Source: Grimontia hollisae CIP 101886
GTDB taxonomy: Bacteria; Pseudomonadota; Gammaproteobacteria; Enterobacterales; Vibrionaceae
Length of the DNA stretch: 64,000 nucleotides
Direction of reading: 5' to 3'
Assembly (NCBI RefSeq): GCF_000176515.1
Contig: NZ_ADAQ01000011.1
Coordinates: 992,001-1,056,000 of the forward strand
Positions 45,100 through 53,529 of the stretch are shown here, piece after piece (position 1 is the stretch's first letter; every line of letters starts with the position of its first letter). The notes under the pieces were generated by a model that searched no databases, was not told the origin of the DNA, and worked only from the letters and a program-made list of their open reading frames with translations. The translations under genes and the position numbers were made by a program.

Positions 45100-46857
45100 T
45101 CAACCTTTCGGTAGCTTGAAGGTCCAGACCGTTCCCCCCTGATTGAAGTCCTTCACCCGTTTTGCTACATCGCCGCCCCAAAGCGGCACTGCGCCCCCCC
45201 AGCCGGAAAGCACGGAAACATACTGTTCGCCATCCATTTCCCAGGTTACCGGGCTGCCCACGATGCCAGAACCGGTATTGAATCTGTAAAGCAGCTCGCC
45301 GGTTTTGTCATCAAAGGCCATCAGGTAACCTTCCGGATTACCGGTGAAAACCAGCCCACCAGCCGTGGTCATGACACCGCCCCACAATGGCGCGTAATTT
45401 TTGTATTCCCAGACACGTTTACCGGTTTTCGGATCGTAAGCACGCAGGGTACCGATGTAATCGTCATTGATGGTTCGGATGGTAAAGCCAGCACCGAGGT
45501 AAGCCGCGCCTTTTTTGTAGGCCACAGGCTCATTCCAGATATCCATTTTCCATTCATTCGCCGGCACATAGAACAGGCCGGTATCTGGGCTGTATGCCAT
45601 TGGCATCCAGTTTTTACCGCCCAGGAATGAAGGCGCAGAAACCACGGTTTTACCTTGTTTGTCACCGGAAGGGTCGCCCGGGCGATTGTCATTGACATAA
45701 AGCGGACGGCCATTGTCATCAAGCCCGGTCGCCCAGCTGATTTCATTCACAAACGGGAAGCCACGAATGAACTCACCATTGGTGCGGTTAAGCACGTAGA
45801 AGAAGCCGTTACGGTCAGCCGTCGCTGCCGCTTTTACTGTCTTGCCGTTTTCGGTGTAATCAAACGAAATCAGTTCGTTCACACCATCAAAGTCCCAGCC
45901 ATCATGTGGGGTAGTCTGGAAATGCCAGACAATTTTGCCGTCATCCGGATCAATTGCAAGACGGGAAGAGGAGAAGAGGTTATCGCCGGGCCGCATGTGT
46001 GAATTCCAGGGCGCCGGGTTACCGGTGCCAAAAAACAGCAGATCGGTGTCGGCATCATAAGTCCCCCCCAACCAGGGCGCAGCCCCCCCGCTTTTCCACA
46101 GGTCAGCTGGCCAGGTTTTGCCCGGTGCACCACCGGAAATGCCATTCTCTATTTTTTTGCCATCTTTCCACACGTATCCCATGTGACCTTCGACTGTCGG
46201 GCGCTCCCACACCAGCTTGCCGGTTTTCGCATCATAGGCACGCACTTTACCGACGATACCAAACTCTCCCCCGGAGACACCGGTGATCACCTTCCCTTTC
46301 ACCACAATCGGTGCCGCCGTGATAGAGTAACCATCTTGATAGTTATCGACCGTTTTCTTCCAGCGTGTTTTCCCTGTTTTTGCATCCAACGCGACCAGTT
46401 TCGCGTCCAGGGTGCCAAAGATCACCAAGTCATCATACAGTGCCACGCCACGGTTTATCACATCACAACAGGGCATAATGCCATCGGGCAAGCGAGCGTC
46501 GTATTGCCATAGCTCTTCACCGGTTTTCGCGTCAATCGCGAACACGCGGGAATAAGAACCGGTGACATACATGACCCCATCTTTCACCATCGGCTGGCTT
46601 TCCTGGCCACGTTGTTTTTCCCCCCCCAACGAGAAGGCCCACACAGGACGGATGTCTTTCACTGTCTCGCGGTTGATGGTATCCATCGGGCTGTAACGCT
46701 GGCCGCGCAGCCCAAGACCATAAGTCACCACGTCCTCGATGGTCTCCTGATCAGCGAGGATGTCTTTGTCCGTGACACCCGCGTAGACGGGCGATACCGT
46801 CACAGCGAGCGAGAGTGCGGTGTAAAAGCCGCAACATTTAAATGACGTCATTGTCAT
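45100..46857 (-). CDS. exaF: PQQ-dependent alcohol dehydrogenase, ExaF/PedH-like, predicted lanthanide-dependent
   Basis: 585 aa, periplasmic, with a signal peptide ([17 protein letters not shown]). Quinoprotein propeller with adjacent Cys130-Cys131 ([10 protein letters not shown]), Glu198 (GGEFG), Asn280 and catalytic Asp322. [12 protein letters not shown] has Asp324 two residues after Asp322, the lanthanide signature found in PedH/ExaF; the calcium type PedE/ExaA has Ser or Ala at that place. The sequence differs clearly from xoxF in the window. It is preceded by a binding protein and a cytochrome c550, so the operon runs cytochrome, binding protein, dehydrogenase. Confidence 0.9.
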   Translation of the reverse strand: MTMTSFKCCGFYTALSLAVTVSPVYAGVTDKDILADQETIEDVVTYGLGLRGQRYSPMDTINRETVKDIRPVWAFSLGGEKQRGQESQPMVKDGVMYVTGSYSRVFAIDAKTGEELWQYDARLPDGIMPCCDVINRGVALYDDLVIFGTLDAKLVALDAKTGKTRWKKTVDNYQDGYSITAAPIVVKGKVITGVSGGEFGIVGKVRAYDAKTGKLVWERPTVEGHMGYVWKDGKKIENGISGGAPGKTWPADLWKSGGAAPWLGGTYDADTDLLFFGTGNPAPWNSHMRPGDNLFSSSRLAIDPDDGKIVWHFQTTPHDGWDFDGVNELISFDYTENGKTVKAAATADRNGFFYVLNRTNGEFIRGFPFVNEISWATGLDDNGRPLYVNDNRPGDPSGDKQGKTVVSAPSFLGGKNWMPMAYSPDTGLFYVPANEWKMDIWNEPVAYKKGAAYLGAGFTIRTINDDYIGTLRAYDPKTGKRVWEYKNYAPLWGGVMTTAGGLVFTGNPEGYLMAFDDKTGELLYRFNTGSGIVGSPVTWEMDGEQYVSVLSGWGGAVPLWGGDVAKRVKDFNQGGTVWTFKLPKG

Positions 46858-46866
46858 AGGGGTACC

Positions 46867-47826
46867 TCATTGTTGGCTGAATGATTGTGTCTGTACGACA
46901 GTCTTCTCTTCGGCAGCGTCCGGCGCAGGCCGGAAACGTTCAGGGAGTTGGTAGTCGACCCCGTATTTTTCACCCCAGCGAATGAAGTCGCCGTTATTGA
47001 TATGGGTCATCACGATGTCTTCCAGTGCGTAAGCCAATTGGCGGTAGTTTGAATGCACAGCCATACCGAGCTCCCATTCACTGCGTCCGAGAAGCGGAAA
47101 CGCAAGTTCTGCCAGTTGTTCATTCGCTTGCGGCTTTTTGTTGTAGTGCAGCCATTCCAGCTGCGACGCGGTGCCCATTACGATAGCAACCTCACCGTCA
47201 TTGAGCGCCTGAAAAGCATCCGGTGTCGAAGAATAGGTGCGGCTTTTATCTCGGAAACGGCCACCAAAGGCGGTGGTAACATAAAACTGGGGGACGGTGT
47301 CCACTTCTACCCCCACCGGGTGATACATAAACCGGGCGGCGGTTTGCGGTCTGTCGAGCTTGGCGGTGTCATAAGCCATCAGCCAACGCTCCTGTTGATA
47401 CGGCGCAAACATGTGTACCAGTTCGTGGGCTGGATGACCGACATCGTCACGTTTCATCGCAAATTCGCGGTCATACGGCACACGCAGCATCACATCGGCT
47501 TTCACGCGCTGGCCATCTTCACTGGTCAGGTTTATCCCTTTCCACAGGTAATTACGCATGTCATCCTCGACCGTTTCATCCGGGGTCATCCAGCGAAGAT
47601 CGAGTTTCACACCCAGCCCGTTGGCAAGTGCGCTGGCAAGCTCTACATCAATGCCTGCCGGGTTTCCCTCACCATCTGTAAACGAGTACGGCGGGAAATC
47701 CTTGTAGACCGCGATGGCAATGACGCCGCGCGCCTGAATATCGTCATAGGAAAGCGCCTGGGATGGTGCCGACAGCACCACACACAGCAGCAAGGAAAGC
47801 GTCCGAACCACAATAGCAAACCTCAT
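46867..47826 (-). CDS. MxaJ-like periplasmic binding protein (type-3 fold)
   Basis: 319 aa with a signal peptide (VVRTLSLLLCVVLSAPSQA). Binding-protein fold opening with GVIAIAVYKDFPPYSFTDGEGNPAGIDVELASALA, later SYSSTPDAFQALNDGEVAIVMGTASQLEW and a C-terminal DFIRWGEKYGVDYQLP. It lies between the cytochrome c550 and dehydrogenase genes with gaps of 14 and nine bases. In such operons the protein is thought to help the dehydrogenase mature. The ligand is unknown, and no permease stands next to it. Confidence 0.78.
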   Translation of the reverse strand: MRFAIVVRTLSLLLCVVLSAPSQALSYDDIQARGVIAIAVYKDFPPYSFTDGEGNPAGIDVELASALANGLGVKLDLRWMTPDETVEDDMRNYLWKGINLTSEDGQRVKADVMLRVPYDREFAMKRDDVGHPAHELVHMFAPYQQERWLMAYDTAKLDRPQTAARFMYHPVGVEVDTVPQFYVTTAFGGRFRDKSRTYSSTPDAFQALNDGEVAIVMGTASQLEWLHYNKKPQANEQLAELAFPLLGRSEWELGMAVHSNYRQLAYALEDIVMTHINNGDFIRWGEKYGVDYQLPERFRPAPDAAEEKTVVQTQSFSQQ

Positions 47827-47840
47827 CCTTGCGCCCCCTA

Positions 47841-48290
47841 TTAACCATTTTCCGGTGCCACAGATTCAAGCCAGGTTCTTATAGCCCAAAGCGCTTCCTG
47901 ATTGAGGTGCTCGGTCATTTTGGGCATGTAAACCGCCCCATTGCGTACGGCACCATTCTGAACACGGTAGACGTACCATTCATCACCGTCGTAATCCGCT
48001 TCCAGCATGCGCAAATCCGGGGCAATGCCGCCTGAAATGCCTTCGAGGCCATGACAGCGGGCACAGTTCTGGTTGTAGGCAGACGCACCGAGGCGAACGA
48101 TTTCCGTCTTCACTTCACCGTCCAGTTCTCGGTAAGGATTGGTTTCAGCCCACTCCTCACCGAGAGTGGGAATGGAAGAGGTATCGATGGATTGCGGCGT
48201 CACATCACCGTGTGCAAATGCCAGTTGGGAGCCCAGTACCGCCACCCATGCAGCAGCCAGAATACAGATATTACGTTCAACCTTTTCCAT
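47841..48290 (-). CDS. pedF: Cytochrome c550, PedF-like electron acceptor
   Basis: 149 aa with a signal peptide (ILAAAWVAVLGSQLAFAHG). One c-type haem: CARCH at residues 76-80, with Met122 or Met125 (YMPKM) as axial ligand. A conserved tail AVYMPKMTEHLNQEALWAIRTWLESV follows. It is the first gene of the alcohol dehydrogenase operon and should accept electrons from the quinoprotein, passing them to terminal oxidases. The family (TIGR04494-like) is specific to PQQ alcohol oxidation. Confidence 0.87.
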   Translation of the reverse strand: MEKVERNICILAAAWVAVLGSQLAFAHGDVTPQSIDTSSIPTLGEEWAETNPYRELDGEVKTEIVRLGASAYNQNCARCHGLEGISGGIAPDLRMLEADYDGDEWYVYRVQNGAVRNGAVYMPKMTEHLNQEALWAIRTWLESVAPENG

Positions 48291-48480
48291 GTCTCTCGAC
48301 TCCTTAATTGGTCAGCGTTGGAAAAAGTGTAGGAGCGTCGGCTGGTTGAAGACATGGTACAAAAGCGGGGATATTCCTCATTCTTTGGGATGATTTTTCA
48401 GGAAATCCAATCCTTGGTTTTGGCAAATTGGCTGCCCCCGCATACAGTGAAACGTAAGCCAATACGGAGCGGCATTCGCT
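48291..48480. promoter_or_regulatory. Divergent region of the cytochrome c550 and ABC operons
   Basis: 190 bases with promoters in both directions. GTGTAGGAGC near 48330 repeats the right half (GTAGGAG) of the perfect inverted repeat at 18881-18898. A shared regulator is possible. Confidence 0.42.
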
Positions 48481-49668
48481 ATGGAAAAAGCGTCAACCCA
48501 CCACAAAATAAACCATTACATCGCCAGACTCTGTATGGGGTTACTGGTTTTCTCTTTCTCCCTGCGTGCTGACGTCGAGGTAGAAATGGGGCTGCTGCGC
48601 TTCCCGGTTGAAACAACCACCGCAGTACCGGCGTACCTTGCACAACCAGAAAATAACGGAGAGGCCGGGGCGGAACTGGCAGTCAATGACGCTAACGGAA
48701 CCGGGAAGTTTCTCGGCCAAAAATACACGCTCAGGGTAGAAACCAATGATACCAGCTCCGCACTCAACGCTACGGCAAAAAGCTGGTATGACGACGGGTT
48801 ACGCTATTTTCTGGCCGACCTTGATACCCCTTCACTTCAGGCGCTGCGAAAGGCACTGCCAGATGATGCGCTGCTGTTTAACGTCGGCAATCAGGATGAT
48901 GATCTGAGGCGTACCCTTTGTCTGCCAAACACCCTACATACCGCCCTCAGTTACAGCATGCGTGCTGACGCCCTCGCCCAGTGGATGCGGGTACGCCGGC
49001 TCGATAACGCCTTTTTGGTTTACGGGGAATCCGGGGCTGACAACGCCTATCTGGACGCAATAAAGCGCACACTGAAGAAATACAACCTGAAGACAGTGAA
49101 AGAGAAAGTCTGGAATTTCGACACCGATCTTCGTCGCACCGCATCCGCCGAACTTCCCCTGTTTACCCAGGCCAGTGACTACGATGTGGTACTGGTTGTC
49201 GATGAAAGCAACCTGTTTGGTCAACACCTTCCCTATAACACCTGGCTGCCCCGTCCGGTGATCGGCACACACGGCCTGCGTGCCGACGGCTGGCATTACG
49301 TGATTGAACAGTGGGCGGCGCTTCAGCTTCAAAACCGCTTTACCGCGCTGTTCGATCGCCCTATGACAGCCCGTGATTACGCCGCCTGGGTGGCGGTACG
49401 TTCCATCAACGAAGCAGTCACTGTGCTCAACAAAGGCGATGTAGAGACAGTTTTGCCTTTCATCATGAGCGATAAATTCCAGTTGGCAGCCTACAAAGGC
49501 CGCAAACTGACCTATCGGCCATGGAACGGTCAACTCCGCCAAACCGTGCCGTTATTTGATTCACAAGCACTGGTGGCCAGCGCCCCGTTTGAGGGCTTTC
49601 TTCATCCCCGTAACGAGCTTGATTCGCTCGGCATTGATGAAGCGCAAAGCCAATGTCGCCAGTTTTAA
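48481..49668 (+). CDS. PQQ-associated ABC transporter substrate-binding protein
   Basis: 395 aa with a signal peptide (LCMGLLVFSFSLRADVE). Type-1 (Leu/Ile/Val-like) binding fold in two lobes (AELAVNDANGTGKFLGQKYTL; LDNAFLVYGESGADNAYLDAI; AWVAVRSINEAVTV). The family (TIGR03863-like) always lies beside the beta-propeller and ABC genes of PQQ alcohol systems. It starts the ABC operon here, divergent from the cytochrome gene. The ligand may be an alcohol or a breakdown product; unproven. Confidence 0.84.
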   Translation: MEKASTHHKINHYIARLCMGLLVFSFSLRADVEVEMGLLRFPVETTTAVPAYLAQPENNGEAGAELAVNDANGTGKFLGQKYTLRVETNDTSSALNATAKSWYDDGLRYFLADLDTPSLQALRKALPDDALLFNVGNQDDDLRRTLCLPNTLHTALSYSMRADALAQWMRVRRLDNAFLVYGESGADNAYLDAIKRTLKKYNLKTVKEKVWNFDTDLRRTASAELPLFTQASDYDVVLVVDESNLFGQHLPYNTWLPRPVIGTHGLRADGWHYVIEQWAALQLQNRFTALFDRPMTARDYAAWVAVRSINEAVTVLNKGDVETVLPFIMSDKFQLAAYKGRKLTYRPWNGQLRQTVPLFDSQALVASAPFEGFLHPRNELDSLGIDEAQSQCRQF

Positions 49669-49709
49669 CCCTGTTTCAGCAAAAGAGAGTAAACCAAAAG
49701 GACATCACC

Positions 49710-50702
49710 ATGAATTTTTCCAAACCGTTTCTCGCCACGACCCTCGCAGCACTGTTGGTTGCACCGCTTATCTCATACAGTGTGGCGGCAAAAGAGCTGG
49801 CCTATGTGGCAAATGAAAAAGACGACACCGTCAGTGTAATTGACATGGACACTATGACTGTCATTGACACCATTAGCGTCGGTGACCGCCCCCGGGGTGT
49901 CGAGCTCAGCAAAGACGGTACCAAGCTCTATATCTGTGCCAGTGAGTCTAACACGGTGCAGATCCTCGATTTGGCCACCAACAGCATTATCGGCAACCTG
50001 CCTTCTGGCGAAGACCCGGAACTGTTCGCGCTGCACCCTGACGGCAAACGCCTTTATATCGCCAACGAAGACGATGCACTGATGACAGTGGTAGATATTC
50101 CGAGCGCCAGCGTAGTCGCCCAAGTGGAAGTGGGCGTAGAGCCGGAAGGGGTAGCGGTCAGCCCGGATGGAAAAATCGCCATCATCACCTCAGAAACCTC
50201 CAACATGGCGCACTGGATTGATACCGAGTCCAACCAGATGGTGCATAACACCCTGGTTGATGCCCGCCCACGCTACGCGGAGTTTACCCCTGATGGCAAA
50301 CAGCTTTGGGTCAGTGCTGAAATTGGCGGCACGGTGGCTGTAATCGATACCGACAGCAAAGAAATCATCAAAAAAATCGGCTTTGCGCCCAAAGGCGTTC
50401 ATAAAGACAAGGTACAGCCAGTGGGTGTAAAAATTGCTGCCGATGGCAAAACCGCCTTTGTCGCTCTGGGGCCTGCCAACCACGTTGCCGTGGTCAACAC
50501 AGACACCCTGGAAGTGGAAGATTACCTGCTGGTCGGTCGCCGCGTGTGGCAAATGGCATTTAACACCCAGCAGGACAGGTTGCTGGCGACCAATGGCGTG
50601 AGTGGTGATGTTTCTATTATCGATGTGCCGAACCGCAAGGTGGTGAAAACGGTGAAAGTCGGTCGCTACCCTTGGGGAGTGGCAGTACAGCAAGTGGAAT
50701 AG
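49710..50702 (+). CDS. PQQ-dependent catabolism-associated YVTN beta-propeller protein
   Basis: 330 aa from the ATG at 49710 (AAAAGGA site); the longer frame overlaps the upstream gene. Signal peptide (LATTLAALLVAPLISYSVAAKE). Seven repeats of the YVTN/PQQ-ABC type, such as AYVANEKDDTVSVID, GDRPRGVELSKDGTKLYI and VGVEPEGVAVSPDGKIAII, so a periplasmic propeller. Protein interaction is the expected role, not catalysis. It lies between the binding protein and the ABC ATPase. Confidence 0.88.
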   Translation: MNFSKPFLATTLAALLVAPLISYSVAAKELAYVANEKDDTVSVIDMDTMTVIDTISVGDRPRGVELSKDGTKLYICASESNTVQILDLATNSIIGNLPSGEDPELFALHPDGKRLYIANEDDALMTVVDIPSASVVAQVEVGVEPEGVAVSPDGKIAIITSETSNMAHWIDTESNQMVHNTLVDARPRYAEFTPDGKQLWVSAEIGGTVAVIDTDSKEIIKKIGFAPKGVHKDKVQPVGVKIAADGKTAFVALGPANHVAVVNTDTLEVEDYLLVGRRVWQMAFNTQQDRLLATNGVSGDVSIIDVPNRKVVKTVKVGRYPWGVAVQQVE

Positions 50703-50722
50703 CGAGGCCATAACCCACTGAC

Positions 50723-51442
50723 ATGATTAATATTGATGGACTGTCTCACCACTATGGTCCGCGCTGTGCCCTGAGCGATCTCACCCTGACACTGGGGCGA
50801 GGCCTCCACATGTTGCTAGGACCAAACGGGGCCGGAAAAAGCACCCTGTTTTCCTTGCTGGCACGGCTCACTCCGGTTCAACAGGGCAATATCAGGTTGC
50901 TTGGTGAGCCACCTTCACGGCAAACCATGGCCAGACTCGGCATGGTGTTCCAGCAAAGTACCCTCGATCTGGACCTCACCGTGGGGCAAAACCTCAGTTA
51001 TTACGGCGCCCTACATGGTTACAGCAAAACACAAAGCCTTAAAAAAGCGGCCCCACTGCTGACCCACTTTTCGCTGACAGACAGGCTGAATGACACCGTC
51101 CGCACCCTGAACGGTGGGCACCGGCGCCGCACTGAACTGGTGCGAGCCCTGATGCACGCACCCTCGATTTTACTGCTGGATGAACCCACCAGTGGGCTCG
51201 ACCCCAAAGCACGGGCTTCCCTGTCTGAAGCGGTGAGAAGCCTTTGTGCCCAGCAGCCCCTTTGTGTGCTCTGGGCGACTCACCTGATCGAGGAAGTGGA
51301 TGATCAGGATAATGTGCTGATCCTCCACCGCGGCAGGTTACGGGCACACAACACCGCGAGTGAACTGCGGGCTGAGTACCGGCATTCGACACTCGCCGGG
51401 GTCTTTGCCACCCTGACATCAGACAACGCGGGGGATGATTGA
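50723..51442 (+). CDS. ABC transporter ATP-binding protein of the PQQ alcohol system
   Basis: 239 aa. Walker A GPNGAGKS at residues 33-40, Q-loop MVFQQST, Walker B LLLDEPTSGLD (Asp153-Glu154) and the H-loop WATHLIEEVDD. The signature motif is LNGGH (129-133) instead of the common LSGGQ. It belongs to the DrrA-like/PQQ-associated group (TIGR03864-like). It overlaps the permease gene (TGATG), so ATPase and permease are coupled. The substrate is probably an alcohol-related compound and direction is likely export; inferred. Confidence 0.88.
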   Translation: MINIDGLSHHYGPRCALSDLTLTLGRGLHMLLGPNGAGKSTLFSLLARLTPVQQGNIRLLGEPPSRQTMARLGMVFQQSTLDLDLTVGQNLSYYGALHGYSKTQSLKKAAPLLTHFSLTDRLNDTVRTLNGGHRRRTELVRALMHAPSILLLDEPTSGLDPKARASLSEAVRSLCAQQPLCVLWATHLIEEVDDQDNVLILHRGRLRAHNTASELRAEYRHSTLAGVFATLTSDNAGDD

Positions 51443-52233
51443 TGGGGTATTGGTATGCGTTTATCGGGATTTGTTATCGCGAGTGGCTGCGCTTTTTCTC
51501 GCAGCGGGCACGGTTTGCCGCAAGCTTGGTCAGGCCATTGCTCTGGCTGGTGGTATTTGCCGCAGGTTTCAGGGCAGCACTGGGTATTGCGATCATGGCG
51601 CCTTACGCCACCTACATCAATTACGAGGAATATATCCTGCCAGGCCTTTGCGCCATGATTTTGTTGTTTAACGGCATGCAAAGCTCGTTGTCGATTGTCT
51701 ATGATCGGGAAATGGGCAGTATCAAAGTGCTGCTGACCAGCCCTTTATCTCGCCCGTTTTTGCTGCTTTCCAAACAAATTGCCAGTGCCTTGGTCAGCGT
51801 GCTTCAGGTCGGTGCATTTTTAGTGATTGCCGCGCTGTATGACAGGCCACTGGCTCCGATGGGCTATGTGTTAGTTATTCCCGCACTTTTTCTGGTCGCC
51901 TTAATGTTAAGTGCCCTTGGCATTGTGATTGCCTCCCGGATTAAGCAACTGGAGAATTTTGCTGGGGTAATGAACTTTGTCATTTTCCCGATGTTTTTCC
52001 TCTCTTCCGCACTGTATCCGCTGTGGAAAATGCAGGAAGCCAGTGTCTGGCTGTATGAAATCTGCCGCTTTAACCCGTTCACTTTTGGTGTCGAGTTGAT
52101 CCGCTTCGCGCTTTATCAACAGCTGAATGTCACGGCCCTGTTGGTGGTTTCAGGCAGCACGCTGGCGTTTGTGATTCTCGCCGTTGCCGGTTTCCAACCA
52201 GTCAAAGATCAAAGGAGACCGCCGCCCCCCTAA
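51442..52233 (+). CDS. pedC: ABC-2-type permease of the PQQ alcohol system, PedC-like
   Basis: 263 aa from the ATG at 51442, one base inside the ATPase stop; a TTG codon before it is not needed. Six membrane spans of the ABC-2 type (LVRPLLWLVVFAAGFRAALG, ILPGLCAMILLFNGMQSSLSIVYDREMGSIKVLLTSPLSRP, FPMFFLSSALYPLWKM). It matches the permease family of phenylethanol/ethanol oxidation clusters (TIGR03861-like). It ends the ABC operon before a strong terminator. Confidence 0.87.
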   Translation: MGYWYAFIGICYREWLRFFSQRARFAASLVRPLLWLVVFAAGFRAALGIAIMAPYATYINYEEYILPGLCAMILLFNGMQSSLSIVYDREMGSIKVLLTSPLSRPFLLLSKQIASALVSVLQVGAFLVIAALYDRPLAPMGYVLVIPALFLVALMLSALGIVIASRIKQLENFAGVMNFVIFPMFFLSSALYPLWKMQEASVWLYEICRFNPFTFGVELIRFALYQQLNVTALLVVSGSTLAFVILAVAGFQPVKDQRRPPPP

Positions 52234-52248
52234 ACACCGGGCACAAAA

Positions 52249-52270
52249 AAACCGCGCCATCGCGCGGTTT
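52249..52270. terminator. Bidirectional terminator between the ABC operon and the outer-membrane barrel gene
   Basis: AAACCGCGC (52249-52257) pairs with GCGCGGTTT (52262-52270), four-base loop, with A and T tracts outside. Converging genes lie on either side. Confidence 0.88.
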
Positions 52271-52290
52271 TCTATATTAATCTCAATGGG

Positions 52291-52932
52291 TTAGAAGTTT
52301 AATTCTATACCACCGAAGACACCATCATTATAAAACTTACCCTGGTTCAGGCCAAAGTAGTTAAAGTCATAGTCCTGAACACGGTAACCCGCTTTGACGT
52401 TCAGATCAGCGGCAACCAGACCCAGCGTAAACAGCACACCCGCTTCTGCATCTACCGTGCTGGTGTCGTTGTAGCTACCAAAGCTGAAGGTACCAAACAG
52501 GGAAACAGGCGTTGCTGGAATGCCCAAACGTACATCTGAGTACACGTTTGGCTGCCACTCATCGAAGACACGTCCATTAAAACGCCCATCAAACTTTTGC
52601 AGGTTCAGACCGATATCGAAGGAGATCAGGTCATTATCCAAAATTTCGTAGTATGCAATCAGATCATACTGGGTAAAATCGGTATTGAACTTTACTGAAT
52701 CGATGTCGGTGTAACGGATTTTCGCGTTAGGCACCAAAGGGATAAAGTGTTCAAAAGCGGCGTAGTAAGACGGTTGAACACTGGCATCGTTGGCACGTAC
52801 GTTATTGATCTTCGCATCGGCATACCATGCATCTGCACCTACTTTAGCCCCTAACAGTACTGCTGCTTGCGCAGGCATTGAAATCGCACCAGCCACTGCC
52901 AGCGCAGCAAGAGAAAGGTTTAGTTTTTTCAT
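52291..52932 (-). CDS. TIGR04219-like outer-membrane beta-barrel protein
   Basis: 213 aa. Signal peptide (LSLAALAVAGAISMPAQAA), then alternating beta strands (LLGAKVGADAWYADAKIN, NAKIRYTDIDSVKF, DLNVKAGYRVQDYDF) and the C-terminal aromatic end GVFGGIELNF typical of outer-membrane barrels. The family is common in vibrios and related genera and has no assigned role. It is monocistronic and converges on the ABC operon. Confidence 0.83.
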   Translation of the reverse strand: MKKLNLSLAALAVAGAISMPAQAAVLLGAKVGADAWYADAKINNVRANDASVQPSYYAAFEHFIPLVPNAKIRYTDIDSVKFNTDFTQYDLIAYYEILDNDLISFDIGLNLQKFDGRFNGRVFDEWQPNVYSDVRLGIPATPVSLFGTFSFGSYNDTSTVDAEAGVLFTLGLVAADLNVKAGYRVQDYDFNYFGLNQGKFYNDGVFGGIELNF

Positions 52933-53072
52933 TGGAAGGGCTCCGCCTTACATTTTTCAGTTTATGGTTTGCGAGCACTATAGCAAAACCAAGACAAAGA
53001 TTCCGCACAAACCGCCGACTTTTTATGCGAAATCCTTATCCCAAGCTGAAGCCAATTCAATCGAAGCGCCGC

Positions 53073-53339
53073 TTAATAACGGCGTGCACGGTGGTAACGA
53101 CGCGAACGTTTGTAGCAGTAATCACGCGCCTGAATTGCTGTCCTGTCGCGACCTTTGAGTAACCAGACAATCACAGCAGCCAAGATGATCCATGGCAACA
53201 TTTTAAACACCAGTCCTATCATGCCAGCCAACGCCATCACGATAAAGCCCACCGCCATCGCAGCAAGAATGCCAAGAAAGCTGATACCCGTTGCTAACAA
53301 TGCGATGGTAAATCCCACAATAAACAGAAACTCAACCAT
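53073..53339 (-). CDS. pspG: Phage-shock protein PspG
   Basis: 88 aa from the ATG at 53339 (GGGGAGGG ribosome site). A second ATG one codon upstream and a longer frame to 53402 are less likely. Two membrane spans (LLFIVGFTIALLATGISFLGILAAM and VFKMLPWIILAAVIVWLLK) and an Arg/Tyr-rich basic tail (YKRSRRYHRARRY) match E. coli PspG. It is part of the envelope-stress (Psp) response under sigma-54. dusA lies upstream on the same strand, as in E. coli. Confidence 0.87.
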   Translation of the reverse strand: MVEFLFIVGFTIALLATGISFLGILAAMAVGFIVMALAGMIGLVFKMLPWIILAAVIVWLLKGRDRTAIQARDYCYKRSRRYHRARRY

Positions 53340-53395
53340 CATACCCTCCCCGGTCAGTGATGTTCGTTTTATGTATCGATCTATTGCATGAACAC

Positions 53396-53412
53396 AGCAC
53401 AAAACAGGCCAA
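53396..53412 (-). promoter_or_regulatory. Sigma-54-type promoter of pspG
   Basis: On the minus strand TTGGCCTGTTTTGTGCT has the -24 GG and -12 GC with the correct ten-base spacing (consensus TGGCAC-N5-TTGC). It lies about 57 bases upstream of the pspG ATG. This agrees with the known PspF/sigma-54 control of pspG. Confidence 0.66.
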
Positions 53413-53529
53413 TATTATCATTTCTTTTAAAAACAATAAGATAAAGAAAGATCACTTCGATATTGCCGTGGCGCCTTTTCAATACTTGGTAAATTTTACC
53501 GATTGTTGCGGGAAACTTAGCCAGGTGAA

